Assembly (NCBI RefSeq): GCF_010686755.1
Contig: NZ_JAAGXA010000010.1
Coordinates: forward strand, 62,001 to 126,000
Origin: Nocardioides zeae
Lineage (GTDB): Bacteria > Actinomycetota > Actinomycetes > Propionibacteriales > Nocardioidaceae
DNA length: 64,000 nt
Direction: 5' to 3'
The translations under genes and the position numbers were made by a program. The notes under the pieces were generated by a model. That model worked only from the letters and a program-made list of their open reading frames with translations. It made no database searches and was not told where the DNA came from. Shown here in pieces: positions 16,855 to 25,046 of this stretch. Numbering within the stretch: position 1 is the stretch's first letter; the number at the start of each line of letters is the position of its first letter.

Positions 16855-18891
16855 TCAGATGCCCCGGAGGTGGTCGGCGACCCAGCCGCGCACCCGGGAC
16901 GTCGGTACGCCGAGGGACCGGGCCACGTCGCTGGCGCGGTAGCCCTGCTCGACGACGGCGCTGATGGCCAGCTCCTGCATGCTCGCCGCGGGGCCGGCCG
17001 GCACGGGGACCCGGACCACCGGCGCCTCGACGGGATCGGGCGCCTCTGCCCAGACGGGCACGGGCGGTACCTCCGGCACGAACGCGGGCGCGGGCTCCGG
17101 CGCGCGCTCCGGCTCCGGCTCCGGCTCCGGCACGGGCAGCGGCACGGGCTCCGGCACGGGCTCGGGCGCCGGCTCCGCGGGGCCGACGACGGGCGCCGGG
17201 GGCTGCTCCGCGGCGTACTCCGCCAGCCGCGCCTGTCCGAGGCGGGTCATCTCGTCGGCGAACAGCTGCCGCAGCTCGCGCTGGCTGCGTCGCCGCCGCA
17301 CGACGAAGAGGAGCCCCAGCAGCGGCACGGGCAGCAGCAGGAGCAGCAGCAGCGCGTGGATGTTGCCGAGGGCCCACGAGACGAGGACGGGGCGGTAGGT
17401 CCAGCCGGACCCGTCGATGTCGGTGTCGGTCGCCTCGGCGCCCGACCGGGCGACGACGGCGCCGGGGCCGAGGCCGGTGACGGACCCGCCGGCGACCGCG
17501 AGCGTGGTCCCGGAGCCCTGGGCGACGGCGGCGTGGCCCTCGTCGACGGTCAGGGCGGAGCCGTCGACCTCCACCTCGGCGCCCTGCTCGACGAGGACCG
17601 CGGTCTCCGGCGCGGTCGCGGTGACGTCGTCGACCCGCACCTCGGTGGCGGCGGCCACCCGCAGCGCTCGGGAGCCGCCGACGAGCGTCGAGCCCGTCAC
17701 GGTCGTGCCGGTCGAGCCGCCCCGCAGGTCGAGCGCGGTGCCGGGACCGTCGATGTCGACGTCGGCCAGGGTGACGTCGTCCATGGCGTCGATCCGCACG
17801 CCGCCGCGGGTCGCGTCGCGCACCTTCAGGCCGTCGACGTCGAGGTCGGCGTAGTGGTCGGTGCTCCAGCCGGCCGAGTTGGGGCCGTCGGCGAGGGCGG
17901 CGCCGTCGACACGCGCGCCGTACCCGCCTGCTCTGTCCACCGCGACGTCCTCCAGGGTCACGGCGGAGCTGCCGCGGGAGACGAGCAGGCCGTCGCCCCC
18001 CACGTCGGCGATCCGGGTGGTGCGGAGCAGGACGTCGGTGGACCCGCTGGTCACCTCGACCCCGTCCTGCTGCGTGCGGGTGAACGAGCTGTCGTCGACC
18101 ACGGCCTCGCTGACGCCGGAGAGGAACATCCCCAGGTGCGCGTCGCTGACGTCGAGGCCGGTGACGAAGGCGCGGGTGAGCGTCTCGGAGGTGCCGGTGA
18201 GGGCGATCCCGCCGGTGCGGCCGCTCCAGAAGCCGAGGTGGTTGGCCGCGACGTGGGCGACGTCGAGACGGCCGTCCTTGACCCGGATGTAGGCCCGTCC
18301 GTCGGCGGTGGTGCTGTCGGGGGCCGTCGCCGTCGGGTCCCAGCCGACGATGCGGAGCGGCTGGCCGGCCGTCCCGGCCAGGCGCAGGTCGCCGTCCCAG
18401 GCGACGATGCTGACGAACCCGTCGGCGTCGCTGCGCATCCGCAGCGTCCGGCCAGGGGCGACGATGTCGAGGCGGGCGCCGCGGGCGACGACGATGGAGC
18501 TCACCAGCGTGGGCACGAGCGCGCCGCCGGTCACGGCGCCGATGGCGACGAGGTCGTCGAGCGTGTACGGCTCGGGTCGCGCCGTGAGCACCCAGGTCCC
18601 GGCCGGTGGGGCGAGGGCGACCGCCGACCGGAGCCGGGTGTCCTCGCGGCGCAGGGCCGCCACCTGGGACGCGGCGTCGGTCGTGTCGGCATCGTCGTCG
18701 TCGGCGGGGGTCGCGGCGGCGGCGTGGGGAGACCCGACGCGCTCGCGCAGCGCGTCGTTGCCCCACACGACGCCCGCGGTCGCACCCAGCAGCACGGCGA
18801 GGGCGAGCAGCCGCAGCACCACGCGCGCCCAGCGGGGGACCGTGTCGCCGCGCTCCTCGGCCGAGAAGAGGTCGGAGCCCGGGGTGCTCAC
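16855..18891 (-). CDS. membrane-anchored right-handed beta-helix protein with C-terminal HTH-like domain
   Basis: 678 residues. TM1 near residues 22-44 (VVLRLLALAVLLGATAGVVWG), then a coiled segment (ASQVAALRREDTRLRSAV) and a long extracellular parallel beta-helix (about 100-470) with repeated short strands such as HLGMFLSGVSEAVVDDSSF. A second TM (IHALLLLLLLPVPLLGLLF, about 480-500) returns the chain to the cytosol. There follow a basic stretch, a Pro/Glu-rich linker rich in EPEP/VPEP units, and a final 40-residue helix-turn-helix-like end (GYRASDVARSLGVPTSRVRG). Beta-helix proteins next to GT2 polymerases often modify or bind exported polysaccharide. GTG start overlaps the GT stop by 4 bp. 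Confidence 0.75.
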   Translation of the reverse strand: MSTPGSDLFSAEERGDTVPRWARVVLRLLALAVLLGATAGVVWGNDALRERVGSPHAAAATPADDDDADTTDAASQVAALRREDTRLRSAVALAPPAGTWVLTARPEPYTLDDLVAIGAVTGGALVPTLVSSIVVARGARLDIVAPGRTLRMRSDADGFVSIVAWDGDLRLAGTAGQPLRIVGWDPTATAPDSTTADGRAYIRVKDGRLDVAHVAANHLGFWSGRTGGIALTGTSETLTRAFVTGLDVSDAHLGMFLSGVSEAVVDDSSFTRTQQDGVEVTSGSTDVLLRTTRIADVGGDGLLVSRGSSAVTLEDVAVDRAGGYGARVDGAALADGPNSAGWSTDHYADLDVDGLKVRDATRGGVRIDAMDDVTLADVDIDGPGTALDLRGGSTGTTVTGSTLVGGSRALRVAAATEVRVDDVTATAPETAVLVEQGAEVEVDGSALTVDEGHAAVAQGSGTTLAVAGGSVTGLGPGAVVARSGAEATDTDIDGSGWTYRPVLVSWALGNIHALLLLLLLPVPLLGLLFVVRRRRSQRELRQLFADEMTRLGQARLAEYAAEQPPAPVVGPAEPAPEPVPEPVPLPVPEPEPEPERAPEPAPAFVPEVPPVPVWAEAPDPVEAPVVRVPVPAGPAASMQELAISAVVEQGYRASDVARSLGVPTSRVRGWVADHLRGI

Positions 18892-20102
18892 GCGCTCGCC
18901 TCCACCCGCAGGCTCTTCTCGGACTGGCCCTCGCCGCCGACCGAGTCGGCGGAGCGCGTCAGCCAGCCCTGCTTGTTCATGGTGAAGAACGCGTAGGTCT
19001 TGATCGGCCACGCCACGAGCACGACCACCGCGGTCACCAGCGGCAGCAGCCAGAGGTCCTCGGGACGGCGCTGCAGGTGGGAGATCCCGCGGATCCCGCG
19101 GCCGACGACGAACCAGACCACGGCCAGCGTGAGGGCGGTCGCCGGGTCGCTGGACCGCAGGCTGAGGCCGATGAAGATGATCGCCGTGCCCATGGTGACC
19201 GGTGTCAGGAGGATCTGCATGATGGTGATCTGGGAGATCAGCGGCACCCGGAACACCCACCCGCGCGCGACCGCGGTCAGGTAGCAGCGGTAGGAGTTGC
19301 GGCTCCACCGCACCCGCTGCTTGACGAAGGCGCGGAAGGTGTCGGGGAACATCGACAGCGCCCGCGCGCTGTCCTGGTGGGCGACGCGGAAACCCTGCGA
19401 CAGCACGAGCCACGTGAGCCGCCCGTCGTCGCCGGCGATGCACTGCCGGCCGAGGAAGATCTCGTGCTCGAGGTCGTGGATCCGGTGGCCGATCACGGAC
19501 ATCCGGTACGCCGCGGTGCGGCCCGACGCGCAGATGACGCCGCCGTACCGGCCCATCGCAGGGGCGTAGTCGTGGTAGCGCAGGTCGATGATCCAGTCCG
19601 CGACGCGGCGCCAGATGCTCGACTTGGGCAGGTAGACGTTCTGCCGGGTGCTGACGGCCCCGACGGCGGGGTCGACGAACGGCATCTGGATGGCGTCGTG
19701 GAGGCCGTCCTCCCACGAGGTGTCGGAGTCGACGAGCAGGACGAGCTCGGTGTCGACGAGGCGCAGGCCGGCACCGAGGGCCGAGCGCTTCCCGGTGTGC
19801 TTGAAGAGGAGCGCCTCGACGCCGGGATCGTCGAGGGCCTGGATCCGGGCGTACGCCTCGGTGTCGGCGAGGTCGAGGACGACGATGATCCGCGACGGCC
19901 CCTGGCGGCGCCAGGTCTCGAGGCACCGCAGGAGCACGTCGGGGTCCTCGCGGAAGGAGGGGACGACGACCGTCGTGGTCGTGCGGAAGTCGTTGACGAC
20001 CGGGCGGGTGACGGCGGACAGCACGCGGCGTACCAGCCAGACGCCCCAGGACGCGATGCCGACGAGGCCGAACGGCAGCAGCCAGGGCACGTCGAACGGC
20101 AC
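18888..20102 (-). CDS. processive family 2 glycosyltransferase (polysaccharide synthase type)
   Basis: 404-residue membrane GT2 that would polymerise and extrude a polysaccharide from nucleotide sugars. Motifs of processive synthases are complete: first Asp region VVVPSFREDPDVL and VLDLAD, DxD-type LVDSDTSWEDG, third Asp in IAGDDGRLTW, and QRVRWSRN (the QxxRW signature). One N-terminal helix and at least three C-terminal helices flank the catalytic domain. The layout recalls Alg8/hyaluronan synthase-like enzymes. Start at the GTG at 20102, preceded by an AGGAGA ribosome site about 8 bases upstream. The polymer is unknown. Confidence 0.88.
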   Translation of the reverse strand: MPFDVPWLLPFGLVGIASWGVWLVRRVLSAVTRPVVNDFRTTTTVVVPSFREDPDVLLRCLETWRRQGPSRIIVVLDLADTEAYARIQALDDPGVEALLFKHTGKRSALGAGLRLVDTELVLLVDSDTSWEDGLHDAIQMPFVDPAVGAVSTRQNVYLPKSSIWRRVADWIIDLRYHDYAPAMGRYGGVICASGRTAAYRMSVIGHRIHDLEHEIFLGRQCIAGDDGRLTWLVLSQGFRVAHQDSARALSMFPDTFRAFVKQRVRWSRNSYRCYLTAVARGWVFRVPLISQITIMQILLTPVTMGTAIIFIGLSLRSSDPATALTLAVVWFVVGRGIRGISHLQRRPEDLWLLPLVTAVVVLVAWPIKTYAFFTMNKQGWLTRSADSVGGEGQSEKSLRVEASA

Positions 20103-20256
20103 CGCGATGTCTCCTCGTGGGATGTCCGACCCCGGGGAGCCGCGCAGCGGACGCGGCGCTCGGACGTGGGTAGGGTACGGCGCGACAGAGCCCCGAGGAG
20201 GGCGCTGCCGCGCAACCTTGCCCGGCTCGGTGGGCCGATCTGGAGGGTTTCTTGAG

Positions 20257-21273
20257 ATGCCGACCGCGCCGCCCGTCCCCGTGCGCCTGAGCGGCGTCGT
20301 CGCGGGGTCGCTGGTGGGGGTGCTGGGAGCGTCGTCGGTGCTCGCCGGATGCGGTCTGGTGGGCGGCGACGGCGGCTCGTCCACCGCCACGGAGGGGTGT
20401 CCCGCCGACGCCGAGGTGGTGGGCACCGCCGACGAGCTGCGCGACGCGCTCGCCGCGGCGCGACCCGGGGGCACGATCTCCCTGGCCGACGGCACCTACG
20501 CGGGCTCGTTCACGGCGACGTCCTCCGGCTCGGCCGACGCCCCGATCACCCTCTGCGGCAGCGCGTCCACCGTGCTGGACGGCGGGACGGTCGACGAGGG
20601 CTACACCCTGCACCTCGACGGCGCCTCGTGGTGGACCGTGAGCGGCGTGACGGTGACCGGGGGCAAGAAGGGCGTCATGCTGAGCGCTGCGAGCGACAAC
20701 ACCCTCCGCGGCATCACGGTGCACGGCACCGGTGACGAGGCCGTCCACCTCCGGCAGGGCTCGTCGCGCAACACGCTGAGCCGGAGCACGGTGTTCGACA
20801 CCGGGCTGCGGGAGGCGGACTTCGGCGAGGGGGTCTACGTGGGCAGCGCGGAGAGCAACTGGTGCGACCTCACGGACTGCGAGCCCGACGGCAGCGACGA
20901 CAACGTCGTCGAGGGCAACGTCATCCGCTCGACGTCGGCCGAGGCGGTCGACGTGAAGGAGGGCACCAGCGGCGGACGGATCACGGGCAACACGTTCGAG
21001 GGTCCGGTCGGCGCGGCCGTGGACGCCCTCGTCGACGTGAAGGGCAACGACTGGCTGGTGGACGGCAACACGTTCGACGCCGACGGCGTCGCCGTGCAGG
21101 TGCACGAGGTCGTCGACGGGTGGGGACGGCGCGCGACGGTGCGCGGCAACGTCTTCGAGGGTGCCGCGGGCCCGGCGGTCGAGGTCGTGGGAGCGGCGCG
21201 GGACGGCGGGTCGACGATCGCGTGCGGACAACAGGTGAGGAGCGGGGAGCTGAGCGATGTGCCCTGTGGATGA
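20257..21273 (+). CDS. lipoprotein with parallel beta-helix, polysaccharide lyase family 6-like
   Basis: 338 residues. Signal peptide with lipobox ending at Cys32 (SSVLAGC). The mature part opens with TADELRDALAAARPGGTISL and a YAGSFTATSSGSADAPITLC strand pair, the start signature of right-handed beta-helix proteins related to chondroitinase B/alginate lyase (PL6). Repeated N-T-F/N-V-I turns follow (GNVIRSTSAEAVDV, GNTFEGPVGAAVD). It probably binds or cleaves the polymer made by the divergently transcribed GT2. Catalytic residues cannot be confirmed by eye. A GGAGG site precedes the ATG. The end overlaps the response regulator by 17 bases. Confidence 0.75.
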   Translation: MPTAPPVPVRLSGVVAGSLVGVLGASSVLAGCGLVGGDGGSSTATEGCPADAEVVGTADELRDALAAARPGGTISLADGTYAGSFTATSSGSADAPITLCGSASTVLDGGTVDEGYTLHLDGASWWTVSGVTVTGGKKGVMLSAASDNTLRGITVHGTGDEAVHLRQGSSRNTLSRSTVFDTGLREADFGEGVYVGSAESNWCDLTDCEPDGSDDNVVEGNVIRSTSAEAVDVKEGTSGGRITGNTFEGPVGAAVDALVDVKGNDWLVDGNTFDADGVAVQVHEVVDGWGRRATVRGNVFEGAAGPAVEVVGAARDGGSTIACGQQVRSGELSDVPCG

Positions 21274-22111
21274 GAGAGCGCCGGAGCAGGGGCGGGTGCC
21301 GGTCGCGCTCGTCGTCGACCCGGACGTCGAGGACGCGCTGTGGGTCGCGGGCGTGCTCCAGGCGTCGGGGTTCGAGGTGCTGCGCGCCGACGACGCCGTC
21401 TCGGCGCTCGTGGTGGCGGAGGCCCATGCTCCCGACCTCGTGATGGTGGACGCCCAGCTCGGCACCGGTGCCGACGGCATCGAGGTCGCGCGTCGCCTGC
21501 GCGCCCGCAGCACGACCTTCATCGTGCTCCACTCCGAGCGCGACGACGAGCTCGACATCGTGCGGGGGCTGAGCGCCGGCGCCGACGCCTACCTGCTCCG
21601 ACCGCTGAGCGGCCGCGAGCTGAAGGTGCGCATCGCGGCCGTCATGCGCCGGCCCGCCGACCGGTTCCTCCGACCCGCCGTGGACGGTGCGGCCGCACCG
21701 GCACCCGCCCCCGCCGTACCGCCCGCGCCCGCCGGATCGCCCGTGCCCGCGGGGTCGCCCGCGGGGCCGGCTGAGCCGGCTGAGCCGGCTGGGGTCGAGT
21801 ACGACGACGGTTGGGTCGTGTTCGGGTCGTTGCGGGTCCACCCCGACGACGCGGTCGCCCGCGTGGAGGAGCACCCGGTCGCGCTGAACCCGCGGGCGTT
21901 CGACCTGCTGGAGGTGCTGCTGTACGCCGACGGCCAGCCCCGCACGGCGGCCGACCTCTCCATCGCCATCCACGACGACCCGGCCCGCGCCGCCGACCTC
22001 TCCCGCGTGGAACTGCTGATGCGCGGCCTCACCGACACGCTGCGAGGCGTCGGGGTCGGCCGCCGGTGGATCGAGCACGACGCCCGGGGCTACCGGCTCG
22101 TGCGGGACTGA
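21257..22111 (+). CDS. orphan response regulator, REC plus OmpR-type winged helix
   Basis: 284 residues. Receiver domain at 15-130 with acidic pocket in VVDPDVEDAL, phospho-acceptor Asp in LVMVDAQLG and Ser in VLHSERDD. The usual conserved Lys is replaced by Arg (AYLLRPLSG), which may alter phosphorylation. A 40-residue Pro/Ala-rich linker (about 140-175) leads to a C-terminal winged helix (ALNPRAFDLLEVLLY ... WIEHDARGYRLV). No histidine kinase is adjacent. Overlap with the beta-helix lipoprotein suggests co-regulation of the polysaccharide locus. Confidence 0.85.
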   Translation: MCPVDERAPEQGRVPVALVVDPDVEDALWVAGVLQASGFEVLRADDAVSALVVAEAHAPDLVMVDAQLGTGADGIEVARRLRARSTTFIVLHSERDDELDIVRGLSAGADAYLLRPLSGRELKVRIAAVMRRPADRFLRPAVDGAAAPAPAPAVPPAPAGSPVPAGSPAGPAEPAEPAGVEYDDGWVVFGSLRVHPDDAVARVEEHPVALNPRAFDLLEVLLYADGQPRTAADLSIAIHDDPARAADLSRVELLMRGLTDTLRGVGVGRRWIEHDARGYRLVRD

Positions 22112-22164
22112 CCCGCCACCGGACCATTCGGTCGGAACCGGACCCGCGGGGTCCGACGTTTCGC

Positions 22165-22170
22165 TAGGTT
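22165..22170 (+). promoter_or_regulatory. putative -10 box of a leaderless promoter (TAGGTT)
   Basis: Sits 6 bases before the GTG at 22177 and would drive the run of coupled membrane-protein genes. An identical hexamer with the same spacing occurs at 23232-23237. Confidence 0.55.
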
Positions 22171-22176
22171 GCTCGC

Positions 22177-22680
22177 GTGGCGGTCACCAACGTGTACGGC
22201 GTGCCGGTGCACCGGTGGTCGTGGATCCCGTCGAACGCTGGATCCGCGCTCGTCCTCGTGCCGGTCTTCCTCGTCGCGATCGAGGTGACGGCGTGGCGGT
22301 CACCGTGGGTGCTCGGTGCCATCGCCGCCGGACTGGGGTCGGCGGCGGTGGCCCGGGTGCTCGACCGGGAGTCGTCGCGCCAGACGAAGGTCGTGCGCGC
22401 GCACCTGGGGATGCGGTGGGGCGAGACGATGCAGGACTGGCGGACTCACCGGACGGACGCCCTCTGCTGGACGCTGTCCCTCGTCGTCCTCTGGCCCGTC
22501 CACACGAGCGGTGGGCCTTGGTGGGTCCTGGTCGTCATCGCGGCGAACAACGGAAGGCTGGCGCTGAGCGATGGTCTGAGCGCGGTGCAGGGATGGCGTC
22601 GCGAGCGCGAGGGGCGTGCCGCCCCGGAGTGCCCTGACCTCGTGCCCGTCCCGCTCACGACCGAGGCGTCGGGGTCGTGA
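22177..22680 (+). CDS. small membrane protein, paralogous family member 1
   Basis: 167 residues, function unknown. Opens with NVYGVPVHRW, then two adjacent hydrophobic helices (about 19-55), a conserved cytoplasmic loop (SRQTKVVRAHLGMRWGETMQ) and a second helix pair (about 95-130), ending with QGWRREREGR. The loop (RQxxVVRxxLxxRWGE) and the C-terminal WRRER are shared with the genes at 22677 and, in part, 23342, 24034 and 24513. First gene of the run, joined to the next by a GTGA overlap. Confidence 0.75.
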   Translation: MAVTNVYGVPVHRWSWIPSNAGSALVLVPVFLVAIEVTAWRSPWVLGAIAAGLGSAAVARVLDRESSRQTKVVRAHLGMRWGETMQDWRTHRTDALCWTLSLVVLWPVHTSGGPWWVLVVIAANNGRLALSDGLSAVQGWRREREGRAAPECPDLVPVPLTTEASGS

Positions 22681-23207
22681 AGAACCAGTTCGGCGTGCCG
22701 GTGCCGGGGTGGACCGTCGTCGCGTCGTGGGTCGGCTGCGGCGTGCTCGTCGTCGCGGCGGTCGCCGCGACGGTGAGTGAGTTCTCACCAGGCGTGCTGC
22801 TGGTCGTCATCCCGATCGTCGTGGCGACCAGCGTCCTCCTGGGCTGCGCGCACCTCGCGGCCGCAGAGTCGCGACGACAGACCGCGGTGGTCCGTGGCTC
22901 CCTGCACTACCGCTGGGGAGAACGGCCCCGCTCGTGGCGGTGGCACGGCGGGTGGACCGCTGCGGTCAGCTACGTCGCCGCGGTCCAGCTGTGGTTCGCG
23001 TTGGACGACGGCAGCGTCGAGGTCGTGGTGTCCGCGCTCCTCAACGTTCTCGCTCTGGGGACGTTGGCAGTGCTGTCGACCAGGGGGAAATGGCGCCGCG
23101 AGCGCCGTGTACGCGGGGCCCCTGGCCCGGTCGAGCTGCGCGCGGCCCCGCCCTCCGTTCCGCCTGTCGTCCGGGCGCTTCCTCCGAAGCCTCTCCGCGG
23201 TGCGTAG
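22677..23207 (+). CDS. small membrane protein, paralogous family member 2
   Basis: 176 residues. Begins VKNQFGVPVPGW, has a hydrophobic pair at about 12-60, the shared loop SRRQTAVVRGSLHYRWGERP, a second pair at about 95-135 and the basic KWRRERRVRG end followed by a Pro-rich tail. Clear paralogue of 22177-22680 and of 24513-24989. GTG start overlaps the preceding stop by 4 bases. Function unknown. Confidence 0.75.
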   Translation: MKNQFGVPVPGWTVVASWVGCGVLVVAAVAATVSEFSPGVLLVVIPIVVATSVLLGCAHLAAAESRRQTAVVRGSLHYRWGERPRSWRWHGGWTAAVSYVAAVQLWFALDDGSVEVVVSALLNVLALGTLAVLSTRGKWRRERRVRGAPGPVELRAAPPSVPPVVRALPPKPLRGA

Positions 23208-23231
23208 GTGTGCGACGTTGAACGACTTGGC

Positions 23232-23237
23232 TAGGTT
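23232..23237 (+). promoter_or_regulatory. putative -10 box of a leaderless promoter (TAGGTT)
   Basis: Six bases before the ATG at 23244; suggests a second internal promoter for the downstream part of the membrane-protein run. Confidence 0.5.
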
Positions 23238-23243
23238 GCCCAG

Positions 23244-23345
23244 ATGGGTGAACTGACGGCGACGCGGCGCATCGGTGGGCTGCTCCTGTTCGTCGTCGGT
23301 TGCGCCGTGGTCGCGGCCGCAGCCGCCCAGGGGCAGGTCGCATGA
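23244..23345 (+). CDS. 33-residue single-helix membrane peptide
   Basis: Starts MGELTATRRIG and continues with one hydrophobic helix (GLLLFVVGCAVVAAAAA), ending QGQVA. It is supported by its own leaderless -10 box and by an ATGA stop-start overlap with the next gene, the same coupling used throughout this run. It could be a genuine small membrane subunit or a translated leader whose translation feeds the next gene. Too short for family assignment. Confidence 0.55.
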   Translation: MGELTATRRIGGLLLFVVGCAVVAAAAAQGQVA

Positions 23346-24037
23346 CGTCCGAGATGCGAGCCCTGCGTCGCCGCAAGGTCAGGCTCATCCTCGTAGGGGG
23401 GCTCGGTGGCGTCGTACTGACGGCGGTGGCCGGTGGCGTGTCCGGGCTCTACGCCGACGATCGTGTGCCGTTGTGGGGCTTCGTCCTGGTCCTCGCGCTG
23501 GTGGCCGCGGTGGCCGTCCCACTCCTCGTCCTGGGTGTGCGCGAGTTCGTCGGTGTCATCCAGCAGGACGTGCTCGCGCCGTACGGAGTCGAGGCGCCGG
23601 CGCGTGCTGCGCCGCTGGCGGTGGCATCGATCCTCGTCGTCGGTCTGCTCGCGGCGGTGCTCGTCACGGACCTGATCACGGGGTCGGTCCGCTGGGTCGT
23701 GGCGGCTGTGCTCGCCGTGGTCGTGGTGGTTCTCTACCTCTTCGCCTGGCGCGCGGGGTCCGACAGCCGCCGACGCGTGCAGCAGGCGCGGCGCGATCGT
23801 GGCTACCTGGTGGGCGAGCAGCCGTGGTCGTGGTGGGCCCACGCCGGGTACGGGGCGCTCTTCGCGGTCATGCTCCCTCTGCAGATCTGGAACGCGGTCC
23901 GCTCCGAGGCGTGGAGCTGGTTCTTCTGGGCGGGCTCCGTGATGTTCACCGCGATGCTCGTCAGCATCGGGTGGTCGGCGACGCAGAAGTGGCGCCGCGA
24001 GCGGCGGGGCGTGACGCGCGCGGGTGAGACGGCGTGA
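23342..24037 (+). CDS. four-helix membrane protein, divergent family member
   Basis: 231 residues with more hydrophobic segments than its neighbours: helices near 15-38, 44-65, 85-108 and 112-128, then a loop RRRVQQARRDRGYLVGEQPW and a further pair (about 160-210), ending KWRRERRGV. The GEQPWSWWAH segment is the counterpart of RWGERPxxW in the sister proteins. ATGA overlap with the 33-residue ORF upstream and GTGA overlap with the gene downstream. Function unknown. Confidence 0.7.
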   Translation: MTSEMRALRRRKVRLILVGGLGGVVLTAVAGGVSGLYADDRVPLWGFVLVLALVAAVAVPLLVLGVREFVGVIQQDVLAPYGVEAPARAAPLAVASILVVGLLAAVLVTDLITGSVRWVVAAVLAVVVVVLYLFAWRAGSDSRRRVQQARRDRGYLVGEQPWSWWAHAGYGALFAVMLPLQIWNAVRSEAWSWFFWAGSVMFTAMLVSIGWSATQKWRRERRGVTRAGETA

Positions 24038-24516
24038 AGACCGACCTGGGCGTCGAGATCCCGCGACGGGTGCAGCTCGTGGGCGCTGTGGCCTACGTCC
24101 TCATCGTCACCGGTTGCCTGCTCGGTGGGGTGACCGCGGGCGGCCGGATCCCGGTCGCTGTCGGTGCACCGGTCACAGCAGTCCTGCTCCTGCTGGGTGT
24201 GGCGCTGCTCGTGGTGACCATGCGGCTGGGGGCCGAGATGCGCCGTACCTCGGCGCAGGAGTTCGAGCGGCGGGGATACGCGCGCGGCGAGATCGTCGCG
24301 TCGTGGCGGTTGCACTGGATCCAGATCGGCGTTGGCGGGGCGATCGTCACCTACTCCGTGCTCATGTTCGTGTTCGGCGACGGGCACTGGGGGCATGTCC
24401 TGGTCGTGGTCGGTTTCAGCGTCACCCTCGTGGGCTACACCCGGTCGGCGTACCTCCGCCGTCGCCGGGAGCGGCGGCAGCGCGCAGGAACCGTCGACGG
24501 GGAGGTCAGCAGGTGA
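24034..24516 (+). CDS. small membrane protein, paralogous family member 3
   Basis: 160 residues. VKTDLGVEIPRRVQL start, hydrophobic pair at about 15-65, then a loop (RRTSAQEFERRGYARGEIVA) in place of the RQxxVVR loop, WRLHW, a second pair at about 100-140 and an Arg-rich RRRRERRQR end. The N-terminus (VKTxxGVxIPRR) is nearly identical to that of the next gene. GTGA overlaps on both sides. Confidence 0.72.
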   Translation: MKTDLGVEIPRRVQLVGAVAYVLIVTGCLLGGVTAGGRIPVAVGAPVTAVLLLLGVALLVVTMRLGAEMRRTSAQEFERRGYARGEIVASWRLHWIQIGVGGAIVTYSVLMFVFGDGHWGHVLVVVGFSVTLVGYTRSAYLRRRRERRQRAGTVDGEVSR

Positions 24517-24989
24517 AGACCGAGCACGGGGTGCCGATCCCGCGTCGGGCGGCGGTGGTGCTCGTCGTGGGCTACCTGGCGGCAGCGGCGGCGTACCTGG
24601 CGCTGGTCCTCGACGCGATGCCGCACCGCTGGGTCATCGCGGGTGCGGGCGGCGGGCTGGCCGCCGTTGCCTTCACCGCGGCGTACCCGCTCCTCGGGGA
24701 GACCCGCCGGCAATCCCGTGTGGTGCGCGCGGCGTTGGGCTACCGGTGGGGGGAGCGGCCGTGGACCTGGAGCCACCACGTTCTCAACGGCACGCTGGCC
24801 CTCGCCATCGGACTCTCGCTGGGGGCGGCGCGGGAGGACGACCAGGGGCTGGCGGTCATCAGCGTGCTTGCCTTCCTCTGGGGTGGCGTCATCGCCGTCT
24901 CCGCCGTCCAGAAGCGCCGCCACGAGCGCAGCGACCGTGAGCGGTTCGGCCCACCCGAGTCCTACGAGGCTGCGCAGCGGTTTGGGTAG
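24513..24989 (+). CDS. small membrane protein, paralogous family member 4
   Basis: 158 residues. VKTEHGVPIPRRAAV start, hydrophobic pair (about 14-62), loop TRRQSRVVRAALGYRWGERP, WTWSHH, second pair (about 90-135) and a QKRRHERSDRERF tail. This is the closest relative of 22677-23207. Last gene of the GTGA-linked series; a 57-bp gap precedes the next gene. Confidence 0.75.
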   Translation: MKTEHGVPIPRRAAVVLVVGYLAAAAAYLALVLDAMPHRWVIAGAGGGLAAVAFTAAYPLLGETRRQSRVVRAALGYRWGERPWTWSHHVLNGTLALAIGLSLGAAREDDQGLAVISVLAFLWGGVIAVSAVQKRRHERSDRERFGPPESYEAAQRFG

Positions 24990-25046
24990 ACCATCCGCCG
25001 GGCAGATCGGGGCGCGTCGTGCCCCCTAGTCCCGAGGACCCCTCCC

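Noticed and set aside
16855..21558. 1567-codon minus-strand open frame reaching past the GT2 and beta-helix genes
   Set aside because: Only codons from 18891 downward form the beta-helix protein; upstream parts are antisense to well-supported genes.
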